Shown here piece by piece: positions 23,018 to 32,168 of a stretch of 64,000 nucleotides of DNA. This stretch comes from Bacillus alkalicellulosilyticus. Lineage in GTDB: Bacteria; Bacillota; Bacilli; Bacillales; Bacillaceae_F. The translations under genes and the position numbers were made by a program. Under the pieces are notes generated by a model. The model searched no databases and was not told the DNA's origin. It worked only from the letters and a program-made list of their open reading frames with translations. The stretch is from contig NZ_KV917381.1 of assembly GCF_002019795.1 (NCBI RefSeq), forward strand, positions 3,380,068 to 3,444,067. The letters are read 5' to 3'. Numbering within the stretch: the stretch's first letter is position 1; every line of letters begins with the position of its first letter.

Positions 23018-23662
23018 TTGAATATCTCAATGCTTCAACAACTTTCACAGTTTAATCTTGTACAAAATAATCCTTTTGGAAAAGCTAGCCATTCTTCTTC
23101 ACCATTTCAGTCTTTCTTTTCTGATTTTATATCTGAAGAAATGGGAAAGGTTAACTTAAATCATCCAGCATTAGTAAATCGGAACACAAGTTTATTTTTA
23201 CATCCTACTGACCAACTTCAGTTGGAGCACGTGTTGCCTGTGAATACAGCAACTAAAGCTCAAAAAAGCTCTAGTGTTCCATCGAATAAATATGATGACT
23301 TAATTCAAGCTGCCGCGTCAAGATATGGTGTCGACCCTAAACTAATCTATGCTGTAATCAAGCACGAGTCTAACTTTAATCCAAATGCAAAGAGTCATGC
23401 TGGTGCTGCCGGATTAATGCAATTAATGCCCGGAACTGCACGCTTTCTTAATGTAACAAATGTGTACGATCCAGAACAAAACATTAACGGTGGGACAAGA
23501 TATTTAAAACAAATGCTTGATAAATATAAAGGAAATACTAGATTAGCGTTAGCCGCCTATAACGCAGGACCAGGAAACGTTGATAAGTTTGGTGGAATCC
23601 CACCATTTAGAGAAACAATGAACTACGTACCAAAAGTAATGCAAACATTTATGTCAGTTTAA
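23018..23662 (+). CDS. yjbJ: SLT-type lytic transglycosylase
   Basis: Cleaves peptidoglycan to give 1,6-anhydro-muramic ends. The 214-aa protein has a low-complexity N-terminal 95 residues and a C-terminal SLT domain: [20 protein letters not shown] (catalytic Glu in HES), [20 protein letters not shown] and [19 protein letters not shown] prefer the TTG at 23018 because AAGGGAG lies 8 bases upstream; the GTG at 23009 overlaps that site. No classical signal peptide is seen, which is also a puzzle for YjbJ in B. subtilis. A terminator follows directly. Confidence 0.9.
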   Translation: MNISMLQQLSQFNLVQNNPFGKASHSSSPFQSFFSDFISEEMGKVNLNHPALVNRNTSLFLHPTDQLQLEHVLPVNTATKAQKSSSVPSNKYDDLIQAAASRYGVDPKLIYAVIKHESNFNPNAKSHAGAAGLMQLMPGTARFLNVTNVYDPEQNINGGTRYLKQMLDKYKGNTRLALAAYNAGPGNVDKFGGIPPFRETMNYVPKVMQTFMSV

Positions 23663-23688
23663 AAAAGGACCGCTATCGGTCCTTTTTT
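23661..23688 (+). terminator. yjbJ terminator
   Basis: AAAAAAGGACCG pairs with CGGTCCTTTTTT immediately after the yjbJ stop. Confidence 0.85.
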
Positions 23689-23697
23689 AATTTTCAC

Positions 23698-23780
23698 TGA
23701 GCGAAGCCACTGCCTTCTTTTAAATAGTGCATTAATAAGTGTACTTCTTATTAATGCACGCGCAGTGTGCTGAGCCAGTG
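23698..23780. repeat. Hairpin repeat E5 (CACTGCC type)
   Basis: The flanks GCGAAGCCACTGCC and GCGCAGTGTGCTGAGC surround a perfect 13-bp stem GTGCATTAATAAG / CTTATTAATGCAC. The same frame with a different stem occurs at 38141-38225 and 62791-62870. Confidence 0.8.
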
Positions 23781-23840
23781 ACATCTTGAAATACCCTGTT
23801 CTTCTAGATTTTTTCTTGGTTTTACTCATCCTGTGTCCAT

Positions 23841-24194
23841 TTATTTCCTTTTCCCAAGTGAACTTCCCTCATGTAGAATAAATGTCTTATCATAGGAATA
23901 CACTTTCTCTTCTATATCAAGACCTTCTTTTATGTATTCTGAAACGATTTGTTCTCCCAATTCAGGAGTCACTCCCTTAAACCAAGTTCCTTCAGGATAT
24001 AAAATAACAACGCAAGCATCCTCGCATCGCCCATTGCATCTCGTTCTTGTTGTATGCACTTGTACGTCCATATCATGCGCTGAAATCGTTTCTCGAATAG
24101 ACTGTGTCACTTCCTCCCCACCTTTATTCATACAACTTCCACCGTTACATATTAAAATATGGTGACTTGTATTTTGAAGGTCCCAAGTAGCCAT
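23841..24194 (-). CDS. Thioredoxin-like [2Fe-2S] ferredoxin domain protein
   Basis: A 117-aa protein with ILICNGGSCMNKGGEEV (residues 12-28) and TRCNGRCEDACVVILYP (near 50-66), the cysteine spacing of thioredoxin-like 2Fe-2S proteins that accompany hydrogenases and complex I, also found alone in firmicutes. It probably carries electrons or senses redox state. ATG 24194 has GGGGGAG upstream, whereas the longer frame to 24293 lacks a ribosome site. It is divergent from the truncated hemoglobin gene, with about 176 bases between, a possible shared redox-control region (inference). Confidence 0.75.
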   Translation of the reverse strand: MATWDLQNTSHHILICNGGSCMNKGGEEVTQSIRETISAHDMDVQVHTTRTRCNGRCEDACVVILYPEGTWFKGVTPELGEQIVSEYIKEGLDIEEKVYSYDKTFILHEGSSLGKRK

Positions 24195-24370
24195 TCTTCT
24201 CCCCCTCATCCGTAAATCGTAATCATTCTTATTTAAGAATAGTACATTTATAAGAATTATGCAATAATAACCAGAGTCAGATAATTTGCTCATTGTTGTA
24301 TTGGTTGCTAAAATAAAACTAACACTAAATCATACTACCTTTATATGAGTCTTTTGAAGGAGATTTTTTT

Positions 24371-24772
24371 ATGAAAGAACTTGAAACACCTTATGATGCT
24401 ATTGGTGGATATGAGTTTCTAGATAAACTTGTTGACACTTTTTATAAAAATGTACAAGATGAACCTATCCTTGCTCCGTTATTTCCAAATGATTTAACGG
24501 AAACCGCAAGAAAACAAAAACAGTTTTTAACGCAGTTTCTTGGTGGCCCTACGTTATATTCCGATGAACACGGTCATCCGATGTTACGTGCCAGACACAT
24601 GCCTTTTACCATCACACCAAAACATGCAGAGGCTTGGCTAACATGCATGAGGAAGGCGATGGATGAGGTTAAATTTACTGGTGAACTAAGAGAACAAATC
24701 TATGCAAGACTTACATTTACTGCACATCATATGGTGAATCACCCTAATGACCCACAATCGGAAGGAGGATAA
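24371..24772 (+). CDS. yjbI: Truncated hemoglobin, group II (YjbI)
   Basis: A 133-aa globin. PYDAIGGYEFLDKLVDTFY (A-E helices), FLTQFLGGPTLYSDEHGHPM and RARHMPFTITPKHAEAWL carry the usual 2/2 hemoglobin features; the His in ARHMPF is the likely proximal heme ligand. Typical roles are oxygen or NO binding and peroxide handling. It is directly followed by spxH (3-base gap), as yjbI-yjbH in B. subtilis, and the pair is probably one operon responding to nitrosative or oxidative stress. Confidence 0.92.
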   Translation: MKELETPYDAIGGYEFLDKLVDTFYKNVQDEPILAPLFPNDLTETARKQKQFLTQFLGGPTLYSDEHGHPMLRARHMPFTITPKHAEAWLTCMRKAMDEVKFTGELREQIYARLTFTAHHMVNHPNDPQSEGG

Positions 24773-24775
24773 CCA

Positions 24776-25699
24776 TTGTCTTCTAATGAACCAAAACAAA
24801 CATGCGATAGTAACCAAGGCTGGTGTGGTCCAAAAGAGGACGCCCCTCGAAAAACGATATCAAACAAGCCAATTGAAATGTATACGTTTATCGATCCTCT
24901 CTGTCCTGAGTGTTGGGCATTTGAGCCTATTGTTAAAAAGCTTCAAGCTGAGTATGGAAGCTATTTGACGATTCGTTATTTTGTTGCGAATAAGTTAGAG
25001 GCTTGGAATTATGCTCAAGCTAAATATAAGGGAGTTAGCTCCTTAGAAAATTTAGCTAAAATATGGGAGAAAACAGCGGGACGAACGGGGATGAGTTGCG
25101 ATGGTGACCTTTGGTTAGAGGATCCTGTCTGTTCTCCATATACTGCGTCATTAGCTATTAAAGCTGCAGAAATGCAAGGAAAACAAGCAGGCGCAAGATT
25201 TTTACGAAAGCTCCGTGAGTACCTATTTCTTAACAAAAAGAATGTCTCTAAAGAAGAAGTTCTATTAGAATGCGCAAACGATGCCGGTCTTGATGTAACT
25301 GAATTTTCTGATGATTTACACTCAGAAGGAGCCATTAAGGCGTTACTTTGTGATATGAAAACGACAAAAGAACTAGAAATAGATTACTCCCCTAGCTTTG
25401 TTTTTTTTAATGATAGGGTAGAGGACGACGGCTTAAAGGTAGTAGGCATCTATCCTTATGAAGTGTACGTTCATATCATTAGAGAAACACTTGGGTACTT
25501 GCCTGAAAAAGACCCACTCGTTCCACTTGAAGACTTTTTAGCACGATATAAATTTGTAGCTACAAAAGAAGTATCTGTTGTCTACGATATCAGTGTCGAA
25601 GAAGCAGAACGTCGATTACGAAGATTATTGCTTGAACAAAAAGTAGAACGTATCCCAGTTAAGTATGGTACATTTTGGCGATATGTAGAAAAAGAATAG
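24776..25699 (+). CDS. spxH: ClpXP adaptor SpxH (YjbH), DsbA-like
   Basis: Delivers Spx to ClpXP for degradation and is inactivated by thiol stress or aggregation. The 307-aa protein has a Cys-containing N-terminus (C10, C17), a thioredoxin-fold active site IDPLCPECWAFEP (C43, C46), CSPYTASLAIKAAEMQGK and the family's C-terminal region. Starts at TTG with GGAGGA upstream, 3 bases after yjbI. Its target spx lies 8 kb away in this window, with mecA, the other ClpC adaptor gene, nearby. Terminates before repeat E6. Confidence 0.92.
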   Translation: MSSNEPKQTCDSNQGWCGPKEDAPRKTISNKPIEMYTFIDPLCPECWAFEPIVKKLQAEYGSYLTIRYFVANKLEAWNYAQAKYKGVSSLENLAKIWEKTAGRTGMSCDGDLWLEDPVCSPYTASLAIKAAEMQGKQAGARFLRKLREYLFLNKKNVSKEEVLLECANDAGLDVTEFSDDLHSEGAIKALLCDMKTTKELEIDYSPSFVFFNDRVEDDGLKVVGIYPYEVYVHIIRETLGYLPEKDPLVPLEDFLARYKFVATKEVSVVYDISVEEAERRLRRLLLEQKVERIPVKYGTFWRYVEKE

Positions 25700-25727
25700 T
25701 TTAGACAAAACGCCTTTGAGAACTAGC

Positions 25728-25872
25728 TAAAACATCTGCACTGGCTTCACTCGCCACAAAGCCGGTTGTGAGAAACCCACTCACAACCGGCTTTAAAAAG
25801 ATAGTGGCGGTTTCGCTCATTGCTTAGAGGGTGGGACAAAAGGTTAAAAACAACCTTTTGTCTCACCCGTTT
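25728..25872. repeat. Two-module palindrome E6
   Basis: First module: TCGCCACAAAGCCGGTTGTGAG pairs with CTCACAACCGGCTTTAAAAAGATAGTGGCGG, in arms GCCGGTTGTGAG/CTCACAACCGGC and CCAC/GTGG. Second: GGGTGGGACAAAAGGTT / AACCTTTTGTCTCACCC, a terminator-like hairpin after spxH. The gap from here to 26072 holds another small hairpin and no gene. Confidence 0.85.
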
Positions 25873-25883
25873 TCACCCTCCTT

Positions 25884-25912
25884 CGGTAACGGTTCTTCCT
25901 GTTCCGTTACCG
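25884..25912. repeat. CGGTAACGG hairpin
   Basis: CGGTAACGG / CCGTTACCG perfect 9-bp stem; the left arm plus TTCT recurs at 25936-25948. Located in the spxH-26073 gap. No T run, so function unknown. Confidence 0.6.
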
Positions 25913-26072
25913 CCCCACTCGTTTTCTCTCCCCTACGGTAACGGTTCTCGTTACACTTTCTCTTTTTAGATCTTTTATCGTCTCTTCTCAACTTTCTAAT
26001 CACTTCTTTTCATTTTTTGAGGTTTGCTTTCATACAATGTAGTACAAGTATGTACCGAATGAGGTGATTTTG

Positions 26073-26252
26073 GTGGCACAACGTATTTTTTTAATTGCGG
26101 GTATTGTATTTTGTATCATAGTCTATTATTACTTCATACTTGCACTAATGAACCTATTTCCAATGTTAATCGCAGGTCCTCTTTTATTTTTATCCATCCT
26201 TGTCGTCATGCTTATTATAAATAATCGAAAAAAATTTCGTGGCTTCCGCTAA
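26073..26252 (+). CDS. Two-helix small membrane protein
   Basis: About 59 aa with two hydrophobic segments (IFLIAGIVFCIIVYYYFI and MLIAGPLLFLSILVVMLII) and a basic end NNRKKFRGFR, so a small integral membrane protein with the C-terminus likely inside. GAGGTG is 6 bases upstream of the GTG at 26073; the TTG at 26070 is also possible. It ends at a strong bidirectional terminator. No family recognised. Confidence 0.6.
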   Translation: MAQRIFLIAGIVFCIIVYYYFILALMNLFPMLIAGPLLFLSILVVMLIINNRKKFRGFR

Positions 26253-26255
26253 TGT

Positions 26256-26298
26256 AGAAAGCCCTCTTAGGTCAAAGTACGACCTAAGAGGGCTTTCT
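26256..26298. terminator. Bidirectional terminator
   Basis: AGAAAGCCCTCTTAGGTC pairs perfectly with GACCTAAGAGGGCTTTCT between convergent genes ending at 26252 and 26300. Confidence 0.85.
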
Positions 26299-26299
26299 C

Positions 26300-28108
26300 T
26301 TATTCTTCTAGCAGTTTTTCCATTTCGTTTAAGGTTTTTTCAAAAACGGCGCATGCTTCTTTGATAGGATTGGCTGATGTCATGTCGACTCCAGCTTTTT
26401 TTAGGACTTCGATTGGATAATCGGAACTTCCCGCTTTGAGGAAGTCGATATACCTTTTCACAGCAGGTTCGCCTTCTTCTACGATTTGTTTTGATAACGC
26501 CGTTGCTGCACTGTACCCTGTTGCATATTGGTACACATAAAAATTATAGTAAAAATGAGGTATTCGCGCCCATTCTAAGCCAATTTCTTCATCAATGACT
26601 AACTCTGTTCCAAAATATTTTTTGTTTAAATCATAATACATTTCAGTGAGGCTATCTGCCGTTAGCGCTTCACCCGCTGCTGATTTTTCATGGATTAGAT
26701 GTTCAAACTCAGCAAACATCGTTTGTCTAAACACCGTTCCACGGAAGCCTTCTAAGAAGTGGTTCAACAAATACAACTTTTTCTGTTTATCTTCTGTAAT
26801 CTCTAGCAGGTGATTGTTTAATAACGCTTCATTTAGCGTAGAAGCAACTTCCGCCACAAAGATAGTATAATCGCCGTAAGGATATGGCTGAGTTTCTCTT
26901 GTATAATAGCTATGAAGTGAGTGACCAAATTCATGTGTCAGGGTAAAAAGGTTATTGACGTTGTTTTGCCAGTTCATGAGGATATAAGGCATTGTTCCAT
27001 ATGCTCCAGATGAATAAGCCCCACTTCGCTTCCCGACATTTTCTTCAACATCGACCCATCTTTTTTCAAATCCTTCTTTCAACAAAGAGACATATTCTTC
27101 TCCTAAAGGAGCAGCTCCATCAATAACAAGTTTCTTCGCTTCCTCATAGGTAACTTCCATTTTTACATCTTTTACAAGAGGCGTATATAAGTCATAAATA
27201 TGAAGCTCATCAAGACCCAGTACCTTCTTCCGCAACTTAATATAGCGATGAAGTAATGGTAAATGCTCGTTAATAGTAGACACTAATTGGTCATAAACGA
27301 CTTCAGGAATGTCATTGTCACTTAATGCAGCTTGCCTTGCTGACTCATAATTTCTAGTGTTCGCATAAAACAAATTACGTTTCACTTGCCCACTTAGCGT
27401 ACTCGCAAATGTATTTTTAAAGTTTCCGTATGTTTCATATACGGCTTTAAAGGCATCCTCTCTCACACGTCGATCACTTGATTCAAGGAATGAGATAAAA
27501 CGACCTTGTGTTACTTCCACCTCGTCTCCATTTTCATCTGTAATCACTGGAAACTTCAAGTCTGCATTATTTAACATTCCAAACGTATGACTTGGTGCAC
27601 TTGTTGCTTCACTTGCCTGAGCCAATAGGGCTTCTTCTTTTTCTGATAACACATGGGCTCTCTTTTTGTTGAGTTGGTCGAAATAATGAGTGTAAAGCTG
27701 CAGTTCTTGATGTTCTGAAGAAAATGTTTCGATTGTATCTTGCGGGATATTTAGAATTTCAGGAGTGATAAATGAAATCGCCTGTCCTACTTGTGCAGCA
27801 AGTGAAGCTGCTCGGTCATTCAATCCTTGGTAAAACCCATTTGTTGTGTCTTGGTCATTACGCATGTGCGCATATGTATATAATTTCCCAAGCTTTTTAG
27901 TGATTTCATCCGATTGTTGTAACCCATCAAATAGAACTTGAGCTGAACTTCCAAGTTTCCCTTGGAACTCCTTCATTTTAGGTAGGAGCAGTTTTATTTC
28001 AGTGAACTCCTCTTCCCATGTAAAGTCTGTCTCGTAAATTGCTTCTAAATTCCACGTTTTTTCAACCGGTATTTCATTTCGTTTTGGTAAGCTTTTTGCT
28101 GTTGCCAA
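26300..28108 (-). CDS. pepF: Oligoendopeptidase F
   Basis: A 602-aa M3-family zinc metallopeptidase that trims short peptides in the cytoplasm. The zinc motif is LTHEFGHSLHS (HExxH) near residue 390, with VAEVASTLNEALL giving the downstream Glu ligand. Other family segments: TWNLEAIYETDF at the start and PYILMNWQNNVNNLFTLTHE. I chose the TTG at 28108 because GGAGGTG is 6 bases upstream, although the frame opens at ATG 28123, which lies within that site. Next to coiA and spxH, as in B. subtilis yjbG. Confidence 0.93.
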   Translation of the reverse strand: MATAKSLPKRNEIPVEKTWNLEAIYETDFTWEEEFTEIKLLLPKMKEFQGKLGSSAQVLFDGLQQSDEITKKLGKLYTYAHMRNDQDTTNGFYQGLNDRAASLAAQVGQAISFITPEILNIPQDTIETFSSEHQELQLYTHYFDQLNKKRAHVLSEKEEALLAQASEATSAPSHTFGMLNNADLKFPVITDENGDEVEVTQGRFISFLESSDRRVREDAFKAVYETYGNFKNTFASTLSGQVKRNLFYANTRNYESARQAALSDNDIPEVVYDQLVSTINEHLPLLHRYIKLRKKVLGLDELHIYDLYTPLVKDVKMEVTYEEAKKLVIDGAAPLGEEYVSLLKEGFEKRWVDVEENVGKRSGAYSSGAYGTMPYILMNWQNNVNNLFTLTHEFGHSLHSYYTRETQPYPYGDYTIFVAEVASTLNEALLNNHLLEITEDKQKKLYLLNHFLEGFRGTVFRQTMFAEFEHLIHEKSAAGEALTADSLTEMYYDLNKKYFGTELVIDEEIGLEWARIPHFYYNFYVYQYATGYSAATALSKQIVEEGEPAVKRYIDFLKAGSSDYPIEVLKKAGVDMTSANPIKEACAVFEKTLNEMEKLLEE

Positions 28109-28175
28109 ACCATGCACCTCCATGTAGTGTAACTATCTTTATTAATATACGTTCGAGGTCCACTCATTCATTCCT

Positions 28176-29399
28176 TTATTTCTTTTCAATTTTTATGTTT
28201 TGTGATTGGATATACGGATAAAACTGCCTATGAAAAAAAGCTTCGTCAAGTTCTATTGCATCAGACACAGAAAGAGGAATACGATACGGAGTTTTAATGA
28301 TATACGTAGCATTATTTATCTTTTCTAACACATGTATGCTACTTAAAAAATCAAGATAGGCATACAGTGAATACACATAGCCTTCAGATTGCAAATCACG
28401 AATGTGAAAGAGATTTTTATCGATGGCATCAGAAAAGGCCGTTTGTAAGAATCGAAATAGAATAGGTTGGTCTTGAGGTAAAGAGAACATTTTTAGGAGA
28501 GTCCATGTTTGCCAGATGTGCATTGGGGTTTCAATAAAATAGCTATAAGGAGTAGGCCATCCAGCTTCAATTGGAAACAGTGAGGGGTACATCGAATGGT
28601 GATAGCAAAGCACTTGAAAGAATTTCTGGATAGAACTTTGAAAAGGAAAGGTGGAGTATCGCCAGTTTTTTTTAACCGTTACCCAATACCTAAAAAGTCG
28701 ATCTTCTCTCTCATTATCAATTACGGGACGGAGGATGTCTGTAAAGCTATATTTCTGTAATGGTTTAATAAGGATGGAAGATAGGGCTTTTTGAGATGAG
28801 ATGGGAAGTAAATTAAGAGCACTGTAAAAGTTTTCGGATGAAGAACAATAATACGTTAACATAGGAAATAAAAATGAGGGGAGTTTTGAAAAAGTACAGA
28901 GCCATTCAAATGAATGGATCGTATATTCATAGGTACCTTTTCGCTTAATTCGATTTCCACCAACAATCCAAAACGGAAGGATATTTTTCTTACGGAATGA
29001 ACTTGTTCGTTTCTTATGGATGGATTCGTGTATAGGCGAGCATTGGTATTCTAATGCAATTTGTCGCCCTTGATACGAGAATAAGAGGTCGGGCCGTTGC
29101 TGAATAGAAGGTAAATAAGGTTCTAACGTTGGTTGATAGCCTTGAGCTGTGAGCCATCTATATAATTGCATCTTCCCCTTTCGATGATACTCTGATTCTG
29201 CTTCTGATTCGAAGCTACAGCTTTTTGTGTGTTTGTGTGCAAAGTGCCATTGTTTCTTTGTTCCTAACTTTAATTGCAAATTCTGTTTACAAACCGGGCA
29301 ATAAAAACCGCTTTTACGTTCAAGTTCAACTAGTTCATTTTTGCTCCAGCTGTCAGCTAATGAGATTGGTTCACCATTTTTTCCAATTGCCGTTAACAA
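28176..29399 (-). CDS. coiA: Competence protein CoiA
   Basis: A 407-aa CoiA-family protein, needed in competent firmicutes for processing transforming DNA. The N-terminal region has a Cys-knuckle FYCPVCKQNLQLKLG and HFAHKHTKSC, and the nuclease-like part reads RPDLLFSYQGRQIALEYQCS (restriction-endonuclease-like core) with SIHKKRTSSFRKKNILPFWI. Start TTG with GAGGTG upstream. It neighbours pepF and mecA, as in B. subtilis. The presence of coiA suggests natural competence genes exist, though other com genes are not in this window. Confidence 0.88.
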   Translation of the reverse strand: MLTAIGKNGEPISLADSWSKNELVELERKSGFYCPVCKQNLQLKLGTKKQWHFAHKHTKSCSFESEAESEYHRKGKMQLYRWLTAQGYQPTLEPYLPSIQQRPDLLFSYQGRQIALEYQCSPIHESIHKKRTSSFRKKNILPFWIVGGNRIKRKGTYEYTIHSFEWLCTFSKLPSFLFPMLTYYCSSSENFYSALNLLPISSQKALSSILIKPLQKYSFTDILRPVIDNEREDRLFRYWVTVKKNWRYSTFPFQSSIQKFFQVLCYHHSMYPSLFPIEAGWPTPYSYFIETPMHIWQTWTLLKMFSLPQDQPILFRFLQTAFSDAIDKNLFHIRDLQSEGYVYSLYAYLDFLSSIHVLEKINNATYIIKTPYRIPLSVSDAIELDEAFFHRQFYPYIQSQNIKIEKK

Positions 29400-29505
29400 C
29401 GATACACCTCATTTCATGACTAGATACTGTTCTATTCTACACTTACGTTGTTTTTCCTTTCCAGAGAAAAAGAAAAAGCGATACTCGTCCTACCAATACG
29501 TAGTC

Positions 29506-29565
29506 CAATTCAGAGGGCGCTGAAAAAGTTAGGTTTTAAACTTTTTCAGCGCCCTCTACAATTCA
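29506..29565. repeat. 45-bp palindrome E7 with CAATTCA target duplication
   Basis: CAATTCA occurs at 29506-29512 and again at 29559-29565, bracketing GAGGGCGCTGAAAAAGTT ... AACTTTTTCAGCGCCCTCT. Direct repeats around the palindrome are what insertion of a mobile element would leave. It lies between coiA and cls and contains no gene. Confidence 0.75.
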
Positions 29566-29578
29566 CCGCTTTTTCCTT

Positions 29579-31090
29579 TTATAATAATGGACTTAATAAC
29601 CGAGATGTTGATTCAATGATACGGTAATAAATTGACCTTGTTTTAAACACTTCTAATGAGAGCTGATTGGAATGCTCTAAATCATAAATATAATCACTAA
29701 CAAGAGTAGTCACGCTTTTTGTTTGATATAAAAAGGCATTGACTTCAAAATTTAGATGAAAACTTCTCATATCCATATTTGACGTTCCAATCGAAGCAAT
29801 TTCATTATCCACTATAATAATTTTACTGTGCATAAAGCCTCGATTATATTCATAAATCTTTACTCCTGCCTCAAGCAACTCTGGGAAATAAGAACGAGAT
29901 GCATAAAACACGATTTTTTTATCAGGGCGATTTGGAACAAGAATTCGAACATCAATCCCACTTAATGCAGCAATCTTAAGTGCACTTAAAATATCCTCAT
30001 CAGGAATAAAATACGGTGAAGCGATCCAAATCGATTGTTTGGCAGACGTAATCATCGAAAAGAACAGTTTCTTAATGATTTCCCATCGTTTGTCTGGTCC
30101 ACTTGCAATCATCTGTACTCCGCCATCTTTCCCCTCATCAATTAACACGGGTGATAGGTAGCTAGGACGTAGTAATGCTTCTCTCGTGACATAATACCAA
30201 TCCTGCAAAAAGATTAATTGTAGTGTTCGCACTGCTTCTCCTCTGACATATAAATGAGTATCACGCCATAGCCCAAAATATTGATTTTTACCTAGATACT
30301 CATCTCCTATATTCAACCCCCCAACAAATGCAACATGTCCATCAATCACAATGATTTTTCGATGGTTTCTATAATTGATTTTATTTGTTAAATAGGGCAA
30401 TTTCACTGGCGAAAATGCCACCACTTCTACTCCTGCATTTTTCAAATCTTTAATATACGATTTTGAGAGTTTCCAACTTCCTACTGCATCATATAAAAAC
30501 CTAACTTCAACACCAGCATTGGCTTTTTCAATGAGAACATCTTTTATTTCTTGACCAATCGTATCATGTCGAACGATATAGTACTCTAAATGAATATGGT
30601 GCTTCGCTAGTTTAAGCGCTTGCAATATATGGGCAAACGTTTCTTTTCCATCTGTAAGGACCTTGGTCTCTGTAGAAAAGGAGATCGGATTATTTCCAAG
30701 ACGGTGTGCTAAACGGAAAAGAAGTTGCTGGTGACCACGCATTTTTTGAATTTGCTCTTCCTGTAATTGACGGTTCCCTTCTATTTTTTCAAATGCCTGT
30801 TCATCTTGTATAGCTTTTTCTGTAAACGATTTTTGTTTACGATAATTTTGACCAGTCATTAAATAAAAGAAGAAACCTACTAAAGGGAAGACTCCAAGAA
30901 CGATGAGCCATGTTAGTGTTTTTGTTGGATTCCGATTTTCCAAGAAGATAACGATAGCAACAAAAAAGACGGAAATCGTAAACAACATACTAAAAGCTCC
31001 TACTACCCAGCCCTCCCAATATGCACGTGTTAAATATAAAATTGTTATCGTAATTAGGACAAAAGAAAGGATATTTATACGATTATACAT
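29579..31090 (-). CDS. cls: Cardiolipin synthase
   Basis: A 503-aa phospholipase-D-superfamily enzyme joining two phosphatidylglycerols to make cardiolipin. Two N-terminal membrane segments (residues 8-25 and 33-53, then TWLIVLGVFPLVGFFFYLM) precede two HKD motifs: NHRKIIVIDG near 240 and MHSKIIIVDN near 420. Length and architecture are standard for Bacillus ClsA. No clear RBS change. It sits between coiA and mecA, whereas B. subtilis has coiA adjoining mecA, so this is a local insertion relative to that genome. Confidence 0.93.
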   Translation of the reverse strand: MYNRINILSFVLITITILYLTRAYWEGWVVGAFSMLFTISVFFVAIVIFLENRNPTKTLTWLIVLGVFPLVGFFFYLMTGQNYRKQKSFTEKAIQDEQAFEKIEGNRQLQEEQIQKMRGHQQLLFRLAHRLGNNPISFSTETKVLTDGKETFAHILQALKLAKHHIHLEYYIVRHDTIGQEIKDVLIEKANAGVEVRFLYDAVGSWKLSKSYIKDLKNAGVEVVAFSPVKLPYLTNKINYRNHRKIIVIDGHVAFVGGLNIGDEYLGKNQYFGLWRDTHLYVRGEAVRTLQLIFLQDWYYVTREALLRPSYLSPVLIDEGKDGGVQMIASGPDKRWEIIKKLFFSMITSAKQSIWIASPYFIPDEDILSALKIAALSGIDVRILVPNRPDKKIVFYASRSYFPELLEAGVKIYEYNRGFMHSKIIIVDNEIASIGTSNMDMRSFHLNFEVNAFLYQTKSVTTLVSDYIYDLEHSNQLSLEVFKTRSIYYRIIESTSRLLSPLL

Positions 31091-31133
31091 AAGAAACTCC
31101 TTACTTTATTATCAGCTTATATTGTATTACCTT

Positions 31134-31168
31134 ATAAAAAAGTAGCCGATTTCAAGTGAAATCGGCTA
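31134..31168 (-). terminator. mecA terminator
   Basis: TAGCCGATTTC/GAAATCGGCTA stem with, on the minus strand, a following T run; it lies just past the mecA stop. Confidence 0.8.
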
Positions 31169-31173
31169 TTGTA

Positions 31174-31836
31174 TTATTTTTTGGGAAAGTTTTCACGAAT
31201 CGTTTTAATTGCGTCATTTTCCATAATTACTTTACCATATTCTTTGATTCGAGATATCGTTAGTTCTGACTCATAGCCAAACTCTAAAATGTGGCTTAAC
31301 ATATTATCTTGCTCGTCTTCATTATATTGCTCATCCATAAAGATAACATGCAAATAATATCTGCCTTCGTAAAAATAGAAACCATTTTCAAAGTCTTCAA
31401 TGAAAAAGCTATGACTTAAAGAGATGGCGTCTTCTAAGTCTTCGAAACCGATGACTAGCTCTAAAAACTCGTCCTCAACCGTAAGTTGTGGATCCCTAAA
31501 TTGAGCATCTAGCATGTCTACAATGTTATCGTCTACAGGGATGTCGTTGCCTTTATCTGAAGAAACAGGAATTTCTAATTTTACGCTCCCATCAGAAATT
31601 TGACCTCTTGTCACTACAATTTCTAATCCTTTATCTAATGCTTGAACTTGAATCCATAACGGGCCTTCAATTTCAAAGTCTTCTCGGTCATGTGCCTCAT
31701 TCATCATCTCGAAGAAGAGTTCTTCACTCCGCTCTCTGTTATACCATATTTCATCACGGTCAAAGCCGCGGTCCTCTATATCCTTATACGTTATATAAAA
31801 CTTAATGGTAGAATCGTTTACTCTTTCGATTTCCAT
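31174..31836 (-). CDS. mecA: ClpC adaptor protein MecA
   Basis: Adaptor that brings ComK, SpoIIAB-type and other substrates to the ClpCP protease. The 220-aa protein begins MEIERVNDSTIKFYITYKD, followed by IEDRGFDRDEIWYNRERSE (split in two) and GPLWIQVQALDKGLEIVVT, all diagnostic of MecA's N-terminal substrate domain. The C-terminal half (VIGFEDLEDAISLSHSF; FEFGYESELTISRIKEYG) is the ClpC-binding part. The ATG at 31836 matches the family start; GGAGGG lies 10 bases upstream. Confidence 0.93.
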   Translation of the reverse strand: MEIERVNDSTIKFYITYKDIEDRGFDRDEIWYNRERSEELFFEMMNEAHDREDFEIEGPLWIQVQALDKGLEIVVTRGQISDGSVKLEIPVSSDKGNDIPVDDNIVDMLDAQFRDPQLTVEDEFLELVIGFEDLEDAISLSHSFFIEDFENGFYFYEGRYYLHVIFMDEQYNEDEQDNMLSHILEFGYESELTISRIKEYGKVIMENDAIKTIRENFPKK

Positions 31837-32168
31837 GGCCATTCTCCCTCCTTTAATGATGTTCGCATTTTGTTACAAACAAGCGGCTCTTTCTGTTTAA
31901 TCTTATTTAATTGTGAGGGCATTTTATTCTTATTTCTATTTTATGATAAATCATATCAGAATGGAAATTAAAAATGCTGACTATTTCATCATTTAAAAAA
32001 AATCAACGTTTGCCTTACTCAATTATACATAAAAATTAGTTCTGTTATGCCTGTCTTTGTATACATATAGTAATACAAGCATATCAGAAAAGCATGTATT
32101 TAGACTATTTTCCCGAATTTCCTGTTTTTTGTCAATAGGAATAAGTTTGAAAAATAAGGATGGTTTTC
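31837..32168. other. Intergenic region between mecA and yjbE
   Basis: About 330 A/T-rich bases between divergently transcribed genes mecA (minus) and yjbE (plus). I see no ORF, repeat copy or riboswitch. TTAATTGTGAGG and several T/A tracts are present, so promoters for both genes probably lie here, but I cannot place them reliably. Confidence 0.5.

Noticed and set aside
31837-32168. yybP-ykoY element upstream of yjbE
   Set aside because: TerC-family genes often carry it, but GGGGAGTAG and GCAAGACC are both absent here.
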